Assembly: GCA_019096065.1 (NCBI GenBank)
Contig: JAGUCH010000009.1
Span: forward strand, 5,900,001 to 5,964,000
Direction of reading: 5' to 3'
Origin: Paracyclopina nana
Lineage: Eukaryota; Arthropoda; Copepoda; Cyclopoida; Cyclopettidae
Length of the DNA: 64,000 bases
In this document: piece by piece, positions 1 to 9,680 of the stretch
How the letters are laid out: each line of letters begins with the position of its first letter
How positions within the stretch are numbered: the first letter of the stretch is position 1
The notes under the pieces: model-generated
Databases searched by the model: none
The model's input: only the letters and a program-made list of their open reading frames with translations
Told to the model about the DNA's origin: nothing
Made by a program: the position numbers and the translations under genes

Positions 1-212
1 TAATTAGTGCGAAAATACTGCCTACTTCATTCATGTTCACGCATCAGGTGATCAAGGATCTGGAGATCACCTTCCTCACTGGAGTCAACACTGTTTCCTT
101 TTCTATAAAGGCTGAAATGGACCAGCCCACTGCACCAATGATGCAAGGTACTATCAGTGTGGTGGCATTGTGGAGCTTGAAGAGTTTGGAACACAGGGGC
201 AGCCAAAGCCAG
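1..212 (-). pseudogene. Decayed copy of SLC46 last exon
   Basis: This stretch matches the 3' half of the last exon of the SLC46-like gene at 1033-2927, including the part that encodes the final transmembrane segments, but it is shorter inside and is cut by the window edge. It ends at the same place as the second copy, just after the bases for WLWLP. An internal deletion relative to the intact exon and lost reading-frame continuity make it a relic rather than a usable exon. It is the most divergent of three tandem copies. Confidence 0.6.
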
Positions 213-236
213 TTCTGAGGCCAGACATTGTTGCAC

Positions 237-1030
237 TCAACAAGATCCTTGAACCAAACACGGTGGGAAAAGCCTGGACCTCAAGCATACCACAATCTCA
301 CATGTGCAAGAAGCTGACAACAACACACTGTGCCCAGTCACCATTTCATGATCAACATTTCTTGTTTATTTTTCTAGGAAATTATTGCGAACAAAAAATA
401 AAAAATTCAAGTGGTTCTCAATTTAACGAAGTTGTTTTCGTAGGTACAAATTGTTTGGCAAGGTCAGGAGCAAAAGTGAGGAGTTGATGATAAGAAAGGC
501 GGCTGGAAAGGTGTCAAGCGTGGCTGAGTAGATGGCTTGAAAGGCAGCTGTCATGGCCGATGAGCTCACTGCAGAAATGACGCTAATTAGTGCAAAAATA
601 CTGCCTACTTCATTCACGTTCACGCATCGGCTGATCAAGGATCTGGAGATCACTGTCCCGACTGGGGTCAACACTGCCAACACGAAGCCAATGATGAAGG
701 CTGTTTCCCCTTCTATAAAGGCTGGAATGGACCAGCCCACTGTACCAATGATGCAAGTTACTATCAGTGTGGTGGCATCGTGGAGCTTGAAGAGTTTGGA
801 ACACAGGGGCAGCCAAAGCCAGTTCTGAGGACAGATTTTGTTGCACTCAACATGATCCTCCAACCACACATGGTGGGAGAAGCCTGGACCTCAAGCATGC
901 CACAATCTCCCCTATGCAGGAAGCTGACAACATCAAATGAAGCCAAGTCGCCATTTCATGATCAACATTTCTTGTTTATTTTTCTAGGAAATTATTGCGA
1001 ACAATAAATAAAAAATTCAAGTGGTTCTCA
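237..1030. repeat. ~610-bp tandem repeat unit (exon piece + 3' flank)
   Basis: Bases 237-846 and 847-1430 align with a constant 610-bp offset. Each unit holds the 3' flank of the transporter gene plus part of its last exon. A shared flank motif, TCATGATCAACATTTCTTGT, occurs near 347 and 957. The copies differ by scattered substitutions, so the duplications are not brand new. Confidence 0.75.
423..822 (-). pseudogene. Truncated duplicate of SLC46 last exon
   Basis: Reading leftward, this encodes the last ~130 residues of the transporter (WLWLPLCSKLFKL... to LRKQLR and stop) with very few changes from the intact exon at 1033-1522. The first part of the exon is missing: homology breaks at about 822, immediately after the Trp-Leu-Trp codons. 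An AG that could act as an acceptor sits just upstream (CTGTCCTCAG on the minus strand), but joining it to exon 1 would put the protein in the wrong frame. It is therefore called a truncated duplicate rather than an alternative last exon. Its good preservation suggests recent origin or gene conversion. Confidence 0.6.
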
Positions 1031-1032
1031 AT

Positions 1033-2927
1033 TTAACGAAGTTGTTTTCGTAGGTACAAATTGTTTGGCAAGGTCAGGAGCAAAAGTGAGGAGTTGATGA
1101 TAAGAAAGGCGGCTGGAAAGGTGTCAAGCGTGGCTGAGTAGATGGCTTGAAAGGCAGCTGTCATGGCCGACGAGCTCACTGCAGAAATGACGCTAATTAA
1201 TGCAAAAATACTGCCTACTTCATTCATGTTCACGCATCGGCTGATCAAGGATCTGGAGATCACTGTCCCGACTGGGGTCAACACTGCCAACACGAAGCCA
1301 ATGATGAAGGCTGTTTCCCCTTCTATAAAGGCTGGAATGGACCAGCCCACTGCACCAATGATGCAAGCTACTATCAGTGTGGTGGCATCGTGGAGCTTGA
1401 AGAGTTTGGAACACAGGGGCAGCCATAGCCAGAGGCTCAAAAGGTACCCGATTCGGTAGACAGCCAGAAATGTCGTGTATTGCTGCTCGTCCCAGTCATA
1501 TTGCTTGCTGGTGAACAAGTACCTACAAAAAAACATCGAACTTTTGAATGAGGCTCAATTGTGATCACCCTAATTGACTTTCAGTGCTAAGAACTGAACT
1601 TACATTCGAAATAAATGAGTTTGTGTACAATGAGATTTTGAATAACGTTTAACTTCAACGAAGAACCTATAATTCCTTTAAAACCATTGCAGGCCAAATT
1701 GTAATTGTTAGTAGTTATAACATTTTTAATCTATTAATACAACATTCTTATCAAAGTTGTACTACTTTTTTGTCAAACCAGCACTTGCAAAGAACTTTTT
1801 TCAAATGAGACTCGATTGTGGCCAACTAAATTCACTTTCAGTAACAATGACTGACAATGCATTATCAAAAACTGAAATTTCCAAACTCATGGAGATCTTC
1901 AAATATAAAAATATATGGATTACCTGTGAGTGCCTTCGGTGCCATTGTAGGCAAAAATGTAGCAGGCAAAGTTAAAGAGGAGCAGCCCAATCATGAGCCT
2001 CTTGTTGTCTGCTCTTGGTTTGAGCACAACTTTCAAGCTTGCGGTCACATCTGACAAATGGCAGCACATGGAGCTTCGCTGCTCCTCATCTTTGATGGCC
2101 ACCACTTCTCCAGCAGCAGCAGAGCCGTACCCCGGAATGTCTTCATTTCTGATTGCAATTTCCTCAGTTTGACTAGAAGCTTCCTCTGACTTGCCTTCAA
2201 CTCCATCAGAAGACCGGCTTTCTTGCACAAAAAAGATGGCGTAGATCAGCCCAAGGAGGGCAAATACGAGGCTGGTGCTGAACACAGCATAGTATCCGGA
2301 CTTGTCAAAAATGGGGCCGCTGATGTAGGTGCCAAACATGGTGCTGATGTAATCTGTCCCGTCCAGAACGCCAATCCTGGAGGACCTCTCGTCCACCAGA
2401 GTGATGTCAGCCATGTAAGAGTAGACACCGAGGTAGTAGACAATGAAGTTGCCACTCAGCTCGTTGATGAACTCCATGTAGAGAGCCTCAAAGGGGAGCT
2501 CCTCGAAGAACTTGACGTTGATGATCAAGGTGAGGGCGAGGACTGCCTGGCCAATGATCGGTACGAGGATGAGGAATTTCCTGCCATGCCTGTCAGACCA
2601 AGGACCTGCCAACAGCGTGAACAGCACCCTTGGCACAGTGGCTGCCAAGTTCAAGGTTCGCTCATAGTCGGCCACAACTCGTTGCACATTGTTGAGGAGT
2701 TCGGTGTCGTTGAGCTTTTGCAGGTCCTGGCAAACTTCCTCGGTGTAATTGAGCTTGATAAGGCAGGCCTTATCAATGAGCAGGTTCGGCCTTATAACCG
2801 AGACGAGGCCAACTGCGGTCAAGTAGAACACGACAATGGGCTCGATGGTGATGTTTCTCCAGATTCTCACGAAAAATTGACCTATCGATCCCATTTCGGA
2901 GCTGATGTGTACAAGTGTTATCACCAC
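1033..2927 (-). CDS. SLC46-family (proton-coupled folate transporter-like) MFS transporter
   Basis: Two exons, complement(1033..1522, 1924..2927), give 497 aa, near the usual ~460 aa of SLC46 proteins. The donor is CACAG|GTAATC and the acceptor TTTTGTAG|GTACTT; the joined codon is Arg. The family comprises 12-TM major facilitator proteins of plasma or lysosomal membranes that move folates, heme-like or other organic solutes; the substrate here is unknown. Visible features are an N-terminal TM near residues 27-45, a Cys- and Asn-rich extracellular loop (residues 50-85), the MFS motif A GPWSDRHGRK after TM2, a long charged cytoplasmic loop after TM6, and six TMs in the second half. The start at 2927 is followed by a short cytosolic segment and TM1. 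The 401-bp intron is much longer than most in the window and holds two TTTCAGT...ACTGA hairpins (about 1577 and 1829). An E-box CACGTG lies at 3138, about 210 bp upstream. Confidence 0.85.
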
Positions 2928-3986
2928 TTGTGATGATTGTGGGCAGAAGCATTATTGCGAAATCTGAAGCTTTTTCGGCCTTTCGGCCTTGAAATTCTTG
3001 TATGGCGCATTTTTTGCGAGAAAAAGGCGGAAAAATGCCCGTGTCACCTTTTTTGAGCGCGACTCGTTGACACTGTTGCCATTTGACGGAAAATTCCTGC
3101 TTTGTTTACAACAGCGCGATTTGACGGAAAAAACAACCACGTGGTCGCGCAACCTCTTATTTTATCAGCGCCAGTTCTGCAATTGCCCTATTTACTTGGA
3201 ATGTTTGCAATGCATGTGAAAATGCAATTTTCGCAAGAAATAAGGCTGCATCTGCCTCCCTTTTTTTTCTTTTCAAGAAAAAAGAAGCCAAGCAAGGATA
3301 TATTATATAGCATAATGACCCCACTTCCTTTTTCTTGCGTCGTTATTACCATTATTGTGCTTTACTTCCATTTTGTCCTATTATTATTTCTTACCTTTTT
3401 AAAGACCATTTCCTCGCTCGTGTGGGCCATAAACATTACTAGCTCCTGCTGCTGCTGCTGCTGCTGCTAATTGGGTTGTCAACTAACAGAAGAATTTTTG
3501 AGCAATTTCCTTTCTGCTCCGCAATTACATATAGCCTTATTTGTGGGCAGATAGACCCCCCCTAAGGGTCTTATTCTCAAGATGGTTTCGAGAGACAAAC
3601 AAAAGAGATCTTGCCACTGATCTTGACGACAGTTTGGAAGCGTGCACTTTTGACAACAACGGCCAGGCAATTTATTATTATATGCACCACACCACGTGGA
3701 TTTTTGCTCGATCATTTTTTTTTTGCCTTGGCTTCAGCTGCAAGGATTTTGAGGTCAGATTTTTGGATTTTCTCACGGCTGAAATGGCAGGAAGAATGCG
3801 TGGCCAATTTGCTAATTGTTGGGTTTTTCTCAACTAAATAACACACGTGTGTGTGTGTGGGTAAAATTCACAAGGGATTAGCCGAAACCGTTTTTCGGCT
3901 TTGCCTGAGATCCTGATAATGATCAAAAGACGACGATGGCAACCATCAAGATTTGGATCAGAATGCTACAACTTCTTACATGTGGT
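2928..3986. other. 5' flank of SLC46-like gene, no gene seen
   Basis: No convincing coding region. It holds the likely promoter side of the transporter, including a CpG-containing stretch with a CACGTG E-box at 3138-3143 and two nearby copies of TTTGACGGAAAA (about 3081 and 3119). A short CTG microsatellite and AT-rich DNA follow. Open frames here depend on homopolymers and are not supported. Confidence 0.4.
3446..3468 (+). repeat. (CTG)n microsatellite
   Basis: About 7.7 uninterrupted CTG units in non-coding DNA upstream of the SLC46-like gene. Confidence 0.9.
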
Positions 3987-4228
3987 TGTAAATGCAGCTA
4001 TATATATTTTGAGGCAAAAAAGTGAAAGAAAAACGAAATTATCAGTTTTGAAAAAATGTAAAAAATTATGGTGGGTAGATGAGCGGGGCATCAAATAGTG
4101 CTGCTATATACCAGCACTATTTGATGCCCCGCTCATCTACCCACCATAATTTTTTACATTTTTTCAAAACTGATAATTTCGTTTTTCTTTCACTTTTTTG
4201 CCTCAAAATATATATAGCTGCATTTACA
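3987..4228. repeat. 242-bp near-perfect palindrome
   Basis: Two ~117-bp arms (3987-4103 and 4112-4228) are inverted copies of each other around an 8-base centre (CTATATAC). Each arm contains one terminus of the GTTCATCTAC-type element family: GTAGATGAGCGGGGCATCAA at 4075 and its mirror at about 4121. The arms read as a junction of an element end with its flank, duplicated head to head. By eye I find no mismatch, which implies a very recent inverted duplication or an assembly foldback. Confidence 0.85.
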
Positions 4229-4239
4229 GTAGATACTCA

Positions 4240-4733
4240 GAAAATCTACATGTTGGGGTTGACTCATCTGCCTCAAATTCTCAACAGGGCTCAGCTATAT
4301 GAGTCAAGAATGTTGAGTCAGGTCTCATGAAAATGAGTTGAAATTTCTCTTTAATATGCATTGAATCATATCTGCTAGAGAGTCTATTTGTTCTGGCCAA
4401 ACAAGGCTTAATTAATGTCAAAGTGTATTCCTTTGTGTCACACAAATCATTGCTTAAGTGGCTTTTACGTAAAACGACTCTTATCTTTTTTAAAAAAAGG
4501 TCAACTAGATGACATTTCCCTTTGACTTGCATTGTTGCTAGAGATACAATTTGTTCTGGCCAAACAAGGGTTGATTGACGTCAAATTGTGTGCCTTTGCT
4601 TCACAAAAATCGTATCTTTTTAAAGCATGAACTATTTCTTCTGAAAATCTACAAGCTAGGGTTGACTCAGCGGCCTCAAATTCTCAGCAGAGTTCAGCTT
4701 TGGCTCAAGAATGTTGAGTCAGGTCTCAAAAGA
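4240..4733 (+). repeat. Direct duplication of AT-rich segments
   Basis: Two blocks repeat in this stretch. GTTGACTC...CTCAAATTCTCA...AATGTTGAGTCAGGTCTC occurs at about 4256-4328 and 4658-4728. TTTGTTCTGGCCAAACAAGG occurs at about 4388 and 4551. A related third piece lies at about 7553-7655. No coding capacity is seen; this is probably decayed mobile DNA. Confidence 0.55.
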
Positions 4734-4795
4734 GAGGAACTCGTCCATTTTTTTTCTAATATCGTATTGTAGAATGAGAAAAAGAATTGGTATCA

Positions 4796-4845
4796 AGCCT
4801 GGGGTCTGAACCCGGATCACTCTGCGTGCAAGTCCGATGCCACCA
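4796..4845 (-). other. tRNA-like fragment
   Basis: On the minus strand this reads as a D-arm-like GGTGGCATCGGACTTGCACG followed by GTGATCCGGGTTCAGACCCC, resembling a tRNA with an RNA polymerase III B box. The acceptor stem does not pair and the 5' part is absent, so it is a tRNA-derived relic, perhaps from a SINE, not a working tRNA gene. Confidence 0.35.
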
Positions 4846-4889
4846 AAAATTTCATAATTTATTTTCAGCTGTTAGTTTTACACAAGTTT

Positions 4890-6260
4890 TCAAAGCTCGT
4901 CAGCACGTTGTTTTTTAGCCTTCTCAGCTGATTGTTTTTTTTTCTGTGCAGCCTTGCCAAGTGGAGTTTCAGAAATTTTTTTAACTTCGTGGTTCTTCAT
5001 GGCCTGTATCAATTCCGGATCCATTTCCTTGAGCACCCACTCAGCCCAATCTTGGCAATTATTTGTAATCGCTTTATATCTTCAGAAAAGAAATTAAGCA
5101 AGATTAGGGCGAAGAGAACGACATCTAGCGTTACCTTTGACCATTCATGGGATTTTTGTTAGCCAGATCTCTGACTCCTTTTGGTGATTTCAAAACCGAT
5201 TTCAATTTGATGACATGCGAGAATTTGCCTTTGCAGTCGTCCATGTTCCATTGATTCCAGCTTGGTTGGATTTCGTCTTGTTCTTTAGCCAGCTCGTAAA
5301 GGGAAGCTCGATTGCCGAAATCACAACCGATTGCCCAATGCTGGAGACTCGTGAAATTGCTCAGAAATTTCATATCGATGAATTTCTCTAATGGCTTTAT
5401 AAGCAGGAAAATTTTGGTCTCACGTTCTTGTCCATCATATTCTTCATCAAAACTAGAATCGGAGTAGCTCTCTTTCAATTGTTTTTTTTTCTGTGCAGCC
5501 TTGCCAAGTGGAGTTTCAGAAATTTTTTTAACTTCGTGGTTCTTCATGGCCTGTATCAATCCCGGATCCATTTCCTTGAGCATCCACTCAGCCCAATCTT
5601 GGGAATTTTTCGTAATCGGTTTATATCTTCAGAAAAGAAATTAAGCAAGATTAGGGCGAAGAGAACGACATCTAGCTTTACCTTTTACCATTCATGGGAT
5701 TTTTGTTAGCCAGATCTCTGACTCCTTTTGGTGATGCCAAAACCAATCCCAATTTGATAGCCCGGTTCCAACAAGGAAAATCAGCATAGTCAGGAGACGT
5801 AACTTGACTTTTTAGCATAGTCAGGTCACAGCTAGCTCGCGCGCTCAGCTCAACCTGACTTGACTGGTTTACCGTACTATACTATGCTGATATCCCGTGT
5901 TGGAACTGGGCTGATGACATGCGAGAATTTGCCTTTGAAGTCGTCCATGTTCCATTGATTCCAGCTTGGTTTGATTTCGTCTTGTTCTATAGCCAGCTCG
6001 TAAAGGAAAGCTCGATTGCCGAAATTACAACCGATTGCCCAATGCTGGAGACTCGTGAAATTGCTCAGAAATTTCATATCGATGAATTTCTCTAATGGCC
6101 TGATAAGCAGGAAAATTTTGGTCTCACGTTCTTGTCCATCATATTCTTCATCAAAACTAGAATCGGAGTAGCTCTCTGAACTATTTTGGGCCTGGCCGTA
6201 GTACAAGATTAACAGTGCGGCCAATCCGACAAAAATCGTGACAACTTTTGAATCAAGCAT
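4890..6260 (-). pseudogene. Two-domain LRAT-like (papain-fold) gene split by a MITE
   Basis: Three exons, complement(4890..5079, 5135..5626, 5682..6260), with 55-bp introns. Residues 1-24 form a signal-anchor or signal peptide (MLDSKVVTIFVGLAALLILY...). Two tandem copies of one domain follow, each with QHWAIGC[ND]FGNRA early and Y-K-x-I-T-[NK]-N-[CS]-Q-D-W late. This spacing resembles LRAT/HRASLS papain-fold enzymes (catalytic His, then Asn-Cys), so an acyltransferase or hydrolase-like fold is inferred. The second domain keeps NCQDW, while the first has NSQDW, losing the presumed nucleophile. A 153-bp MITE lies within exon 1 (5759-5911) and brings a stop. Without it and its 4-base duplication the exons sum to 1104 bp in frame (367 aa), so the gene was intact until insertion. 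It could still work only if the MITE were spliced out. The C-terminus is Lys-rich. Confidence 0.65.
5759..5911. mobile_element. 153-bp MITE (GCCCGGTTCCAACA family), copy 1
   Basis: Imperfect terminal inverted repeats GCCCGGTTCCAACA and TGTTGGAACTGGGC bound an internal region with further palindromes, including a central CTCGCGCGCTCAGCT. It sits in the coding exon of the two-domain LRAT-like gene and is flanked by a probable TGAT duplication (5755-5758 and 5912-5915). No transposase is encoded. It is diverged from the two identical copies at 25066 and 26912, so it is an older insertion. Confidence 0.8.
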
Positions 6261-6517
6261 TTCTAAGCGAAGGCAAGTTCAAAATGATCTTTGCTTATTA
6301 AAATTGTTGCAGATATAAGCATTGATAAGCCTTCATCTGCGTTTTATCAATGCAACTGGTCAACGGTACATTAATACGGTGTTCACCTATACCTCGTTTC
6401 ATAAAAATCTCATGACATCCTTAAATGAAATGCTTTTAAAGTTTTCATGGCTGTGATTAATCAAAACACTTCAAACTCATACTATAACCAATGGAGATGG
6501 GAAAAGTGGGCTCGACT
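6261..6517. other. 5' flank of the two-domain LRAT-like gene
   Basis: AT-rich sequence that should hold the promoter. It resembles the upstream regions of the two later paralogues (GATAAGCCTTC...TGCGTTTTATCAATGCA near 6328, matching about 11106 and 13365), so the 5' flank was copied along with the gene. Confidence 0.45.
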
Positions 6518-7105
6518 GGTTAAAGGCAAATCGGGAAAAGGCTATTTGGTGTAAGGCTAAGGCATGGTTCACCTGCTTATAATATCTGATATTTTGACAA
6601 AATATCAGAGCGAAATACTGAGAAACTGATAATTTAGATACTGGTACCGATCCGAATCCGAAGAGAACATCTAAAAAATTATTTTGGAAGTGCCTTATAT
6701 TTGCCAATATCAGCATAATATCGCTCGATATTTTGATCAAAATATCGCAGGTGAACCAGGCCTAAATGGTGAAAGGCTAATTGGTAAAAAGGCAAAAATT
6801 GGCCAAAGGCTATAATTGGTGTAGGGCTACCAAACACAAAGGCTAAATTGAGAATGATCGAAGAGCCCAAAAATGTTCAATGACTTCTAGTGTGATCATT
6901 GAATGACTTTTTTAGATACTTCCGATTGGATTTGGAGAATAATTGCTAGGTCTTGCTTGGTCAGTCAAGTCTAGCTCTGTAAGTCTTGTTAGCAAAATGT
7001 TCTACTGTACGGAGAAAAATTATTAGCCTTTTTGTTTGATTGCCTTTTGCCAATTGGCCTTTCACCTTTTAGCCTTACACCGATTAGCCTTTAACCAGTA
7101 TACCC
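6518..7105. repeat. Degenerate AAAGGCTAATTGG repeats, partly inverted
   Basis: Motifs of the type GGCTAATTGGTGTAAGGCTA recur at 6518-6560 and 6766-6850, then in inverted form (TTAGCCTTACACCGATTAGCC) at 7021-7100. The arrangement suggests a decayed fold-back element. A separate MITE (6561-6762) has inserted into the left arm. No coding region. Confidence 0.5.
6561..6762. mobile_element. MITE with GGTTCACCTGC ends, copy 1
   Basis: Terminal inverted repeats GGCATGGTTCACCTGC and GCAGGTGAACCAGGCC enclose about 170 bp rich in ATATTTTG/CAAAATAT palindromes. TAA flanks both ends (6558-6560, 6763-6765), consistent with a 3-bp target duplication as in PIF/Harbinger-type elements. Related copies lie at about 7361-7549 and 11735-11935. 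Confidence 0.7.
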
Positions 7106-7360
7106 TAAAAGTGGCCCACTTGAAGCTCTCCGATCTCTTTCTCTCTCTCGAATTTAAACTCGAGGCATTTTACAAAAACTTAATTTTACCAAAACTTTTT
7201 TGCACAATGCTAAGAGTAGTCTTGTCACACTGATGAATTACCTTTTGGATGTGTTTTTGGAACTGAGTTTTGTGAAGGATCTACTCATCCAATTCCATAG
7301 GGCTCTAGTCACTGATGAATTTACCTTCAGAGCACCATGACATGCCAAAGCTGCCAAAAA

Positions 7361-7549
7361 TGCTCACCTGCATATTATGGCTGATATTTTGGCAAAATGT
7401 TGGAGATAAATACTGATAAACTGATATTTTTTATAATGGCATGCTTTTGGTAACAATAGATCGATTCCGAAGCCAAAATCTGAAAAATGATTACCAGCAA
7501 ACTTTAGAATATTATTATTTTGCTGATTATGTTGCTGGTGAACAGGACC
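7361..7549. mobile_element. MITE with GGTTCACCTGC ends, diverged copy
   Basis: It begins TGCTCACCTGCATATTATGG and ends GCTGGTGAACAGGACC. It shares internal motifs (GCTGATATTTTGGCAAAATG, TACTGATAAACTGATA) with the copy at 6561 but is heavily diverged. Confidence 0.55.
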
Positions 7550-7656
7550 TTAATTGACGTCAATTGCTTGTTTTCTTTAGCATCACAAATATCATTACTT
7601 TAGCTTATGTGTCAACTCTTATCTTGTTTTTGAAAAGGGCAACTACTGCATTTATG

Positions 7657-8062
7657 TCCTGTTCATGTACGCCCCAAACTCCTTAGGCAAATGCACGAAA
7701 AACACCTCAAGGAAAGGAGAAAAATTGTCTTACGACAAACGCCAGCTGACACTAAAAAAATAAGATCGACTTTAAGCCAACTTGAAAGTAAACAATAAAT
7801 CTAATTTTGGCTATAAAGTGCTCCTTTTAGTCCTTTTGAGCAAAATCAATAGTTGAATTTCATCTTTTATCAAAGAAACGTGATGACAGATGGTTAGTTT
7901 TGAAGTATGCTGAAAACCATGAGACAAAATAGCAAAAATTGCCATAAAAAACGCTGCTCGGCCCCAAGCTGAACTCGTGGAGTGGAAGTCGGCAACGGAT
8001 TCACTTTTCCTTATGAACAATTTTTTTCATACCTTAAGGCATTCTTAATTCATGAACAGGGC
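7657..8062. mobile_element. TIR element with GTTCATGTAC-type ends, A
   Basis: The left end is TGTCCTGTTCATGTACGCCC and the right end TTCATGAACAGGGCA near 8049-8063. The ends belong to the broader GTTCATCTAC terminus group. The interior is AT-rich without a gene. It abuts a fragment of an LRAT-like exon on its right side. Confidence 0.45.
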
Positions 8063-8133
8063 ATTGGTCAGCTCGTAAAGGTAAGCTCGATTGCCAAAAT
8101 CGCAACCGACTGCCCAATGCTGGAGACTCTTTA
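8062..8133 (-). pseudogene. Isolated fragment of an LRAT-like exon
   Basis: About 21 codons on the minus strand read SLQHWAVGCDFGNRAYLYEL, the signature His segment of the LRAT-like family found intact at 10416-11006 and 12650-13243. Homology stops abruptly on both sides, where two TIR elements with GTTCATGTAC ends begin. It is a relic of a fourth family member or a captured exon piece. Confidence 0.7.
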
Positions 8134-8136
8134 TAT

Positions 8137-8524
8137 CCCGTTCATGTGCAAAGTAAAAAATTGTCATAAGGCAACGGAATTTTGCTATCAAATATCACTT
8201 AAAAATGGCCTCTCAACTAGTTGAACCAGGAATCGAGTTAACAAATTTAGGGCAAAATTCCGAAATTTTTCGATTATTTCAGCTGTATCTTATTCGTAAT
8301 AACTCTGCAATTTTTTAGCTGGTTCATATGAATTTGTGTAATACAATTTGATTCAGAAGTAACCAGTTTTGCACTGAAATTGAAATCAAGTTTGAGTGTT
8401 TACTTCTCAATAGTCTTAAAATTGACCCGTTTTTTTCTAAAGTGTTAGCATCCATCAGCAGAAGTTTACTTCTCCTTTCCGTAAGGCATTCGGTGTTTGG
8501 GGGTACATGAACGGGATATTTTAT
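8137..8524. mobile_element. TIR element with GTTCATGTAC-type ends, B
   Basis: It begins ATATCCCGTTCATGTGCAAAG (8132 onward) and ends GGGGGTACATGAACGGGATA. Subterminal sequence (AAGGCAACGGAA at left, TTCCGTAAGGCATT at right) is also inverted. No coding content is seen. Confidence 0.5.
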
Positions 8525-9434
8525 ATTATGGAAAGCAATTTTCGCATGTATAATTCAGTTTACCAATTCGTCTCAGTTCATATTACTGCACACATTAATA
8601 GCTCTGACGTTTAACTTTATCAAGTGACACACGTTATAAAGTATTTTATAAGGTGTGTTGCTCCTCTGTTTGACCAGATATTGTCCAAGAAGTAAATCCC
8701 AATGCAGAAAAAAGGAGAAAAAATGCCTTGCATGGGGATCGAACCCTGATCATTTAGATTAGGAGGCCGATGCTCTACTGACTGAGCTACCAACACAGAT
8801 AGAATAGATTGTAGTTAGAATTTCTTTTTATTCTTCTTATAAGCTGAGCTCAGCTTAGCAGAGGAGTATAGTCTCTATCAGAGATACCATACAAAACTTA
8901 ATCTAGCACATCATTTAGCCTAAAAACATGCCAAATTCAAAATGCACACTTTTTAAAAGTGATTCATTAACACTTTCGGCTACTCTTGCACTACTGAGGG
9001 CCTCTCAACCCAAGCCCTCAAAGTAATGGATCAAATGCTAAGTCAAGATTGCCTGGTCTGGTAACTTCATTAACATTTGAAAATTACTTTCCATCATATA
9101 AAATCGTATATATATGTAAACAAATTATAAAAAAGGCTAACAAAATGTCTGAGCTCATTTTACAAAGTAAAAATCTCGTAGCATTACTTGGCTCTCGCAA
9201 GCTCGAGCCCGCAAAGTTGCCACTCGATTTTTACTTTACAAAATTTGCTCAGCTATTTTATTAACTTGTTTTATAAATTGTTTACCTATATAAATAGATA
9301 AAATCAAGGCAAGCTCGACCTACTATTTCGATCCATCGTACAGTGATCCCAGTAGAAAATCTCAGCTGAGTCACCAACGACCAATTGACGGCTGATTACA
9401 CTGCACTGCAATGTGCGTTTCCCATTTTTTAACA
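8525..9434. other. Non-coding stretch with a tRNA-like relic
   Basis: AT-rich DNA without a supportable gene. Besides the tRNA-like sequence at 8724-8797, it contains a short stretch shared with the 3' flanks of the LRAT-like genes (GAAGTAAATCCCAATGCAGAAAA near 8689, compare 10288 and 12520). Confidence 0.4.
8724..8797 (-). tRNA. tRNA-like relic (Arg-CCT-like), probably not functional
   Basis: On the minus strand it has GGTAGCTCAGTCAGTAGAGC (D-arm with A box), GGCCTCCTAATC (anticodon-loop region, CCT) and AGGGTTCGATCCCCA (T-arm with B box). The anticodon-stem 3' side and the acceptor stem do not pair well. It is best read as a decayed tRNA gene or the head of a tRNA-derived SINE. Confidence 0.5.
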
Positions 9435-9680
9435 GAAACTGCAAATTGAGGCTGCTTGAGACTGCCTAAGTGAGGCCGCTCGAGACTTTTATTTGAGGCT
9501 GCTAAAGACTGCAAAAGGAGGCTGCTAAAAACTACAAATTGAGGCCATTCATGACGCGAATTGAGGCTGCTCAAGACTACAAATTGAGGTCGCTCAAGGC
9601 TACAAATTGAGGTCGCTCAATACTGATAATTGAGGCTGCTGCTCAATGCAATGAATTGAGGCCGCTCAAGAGTACAAAAC
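9435..9680 (+). repeat. ~25-29 bp minisatellite (AATTGAGGCTGCTCAAGACT)
   Basis: About nine imperfect tandem copies of a unit like CAAATTGAGGCTGCTCAAGA, with variants GAGGCCGCT and GAGGTCGCT. The units are of irregular length and open on both strands, which creates spurious reading frames. Confidence 0.8.

Noticed and set aside
423-869. Copy 2 of the SLC46 exon as an alternative last exon
   Set aside because: The only visible acceptor would join it to exon 1 in the wrong frame.
2223-2933. 236-residue plus-strand open frame
   Set aside because: Shadow of the SLC46-like exon on the other strand, whose protein is clearly recognisable.
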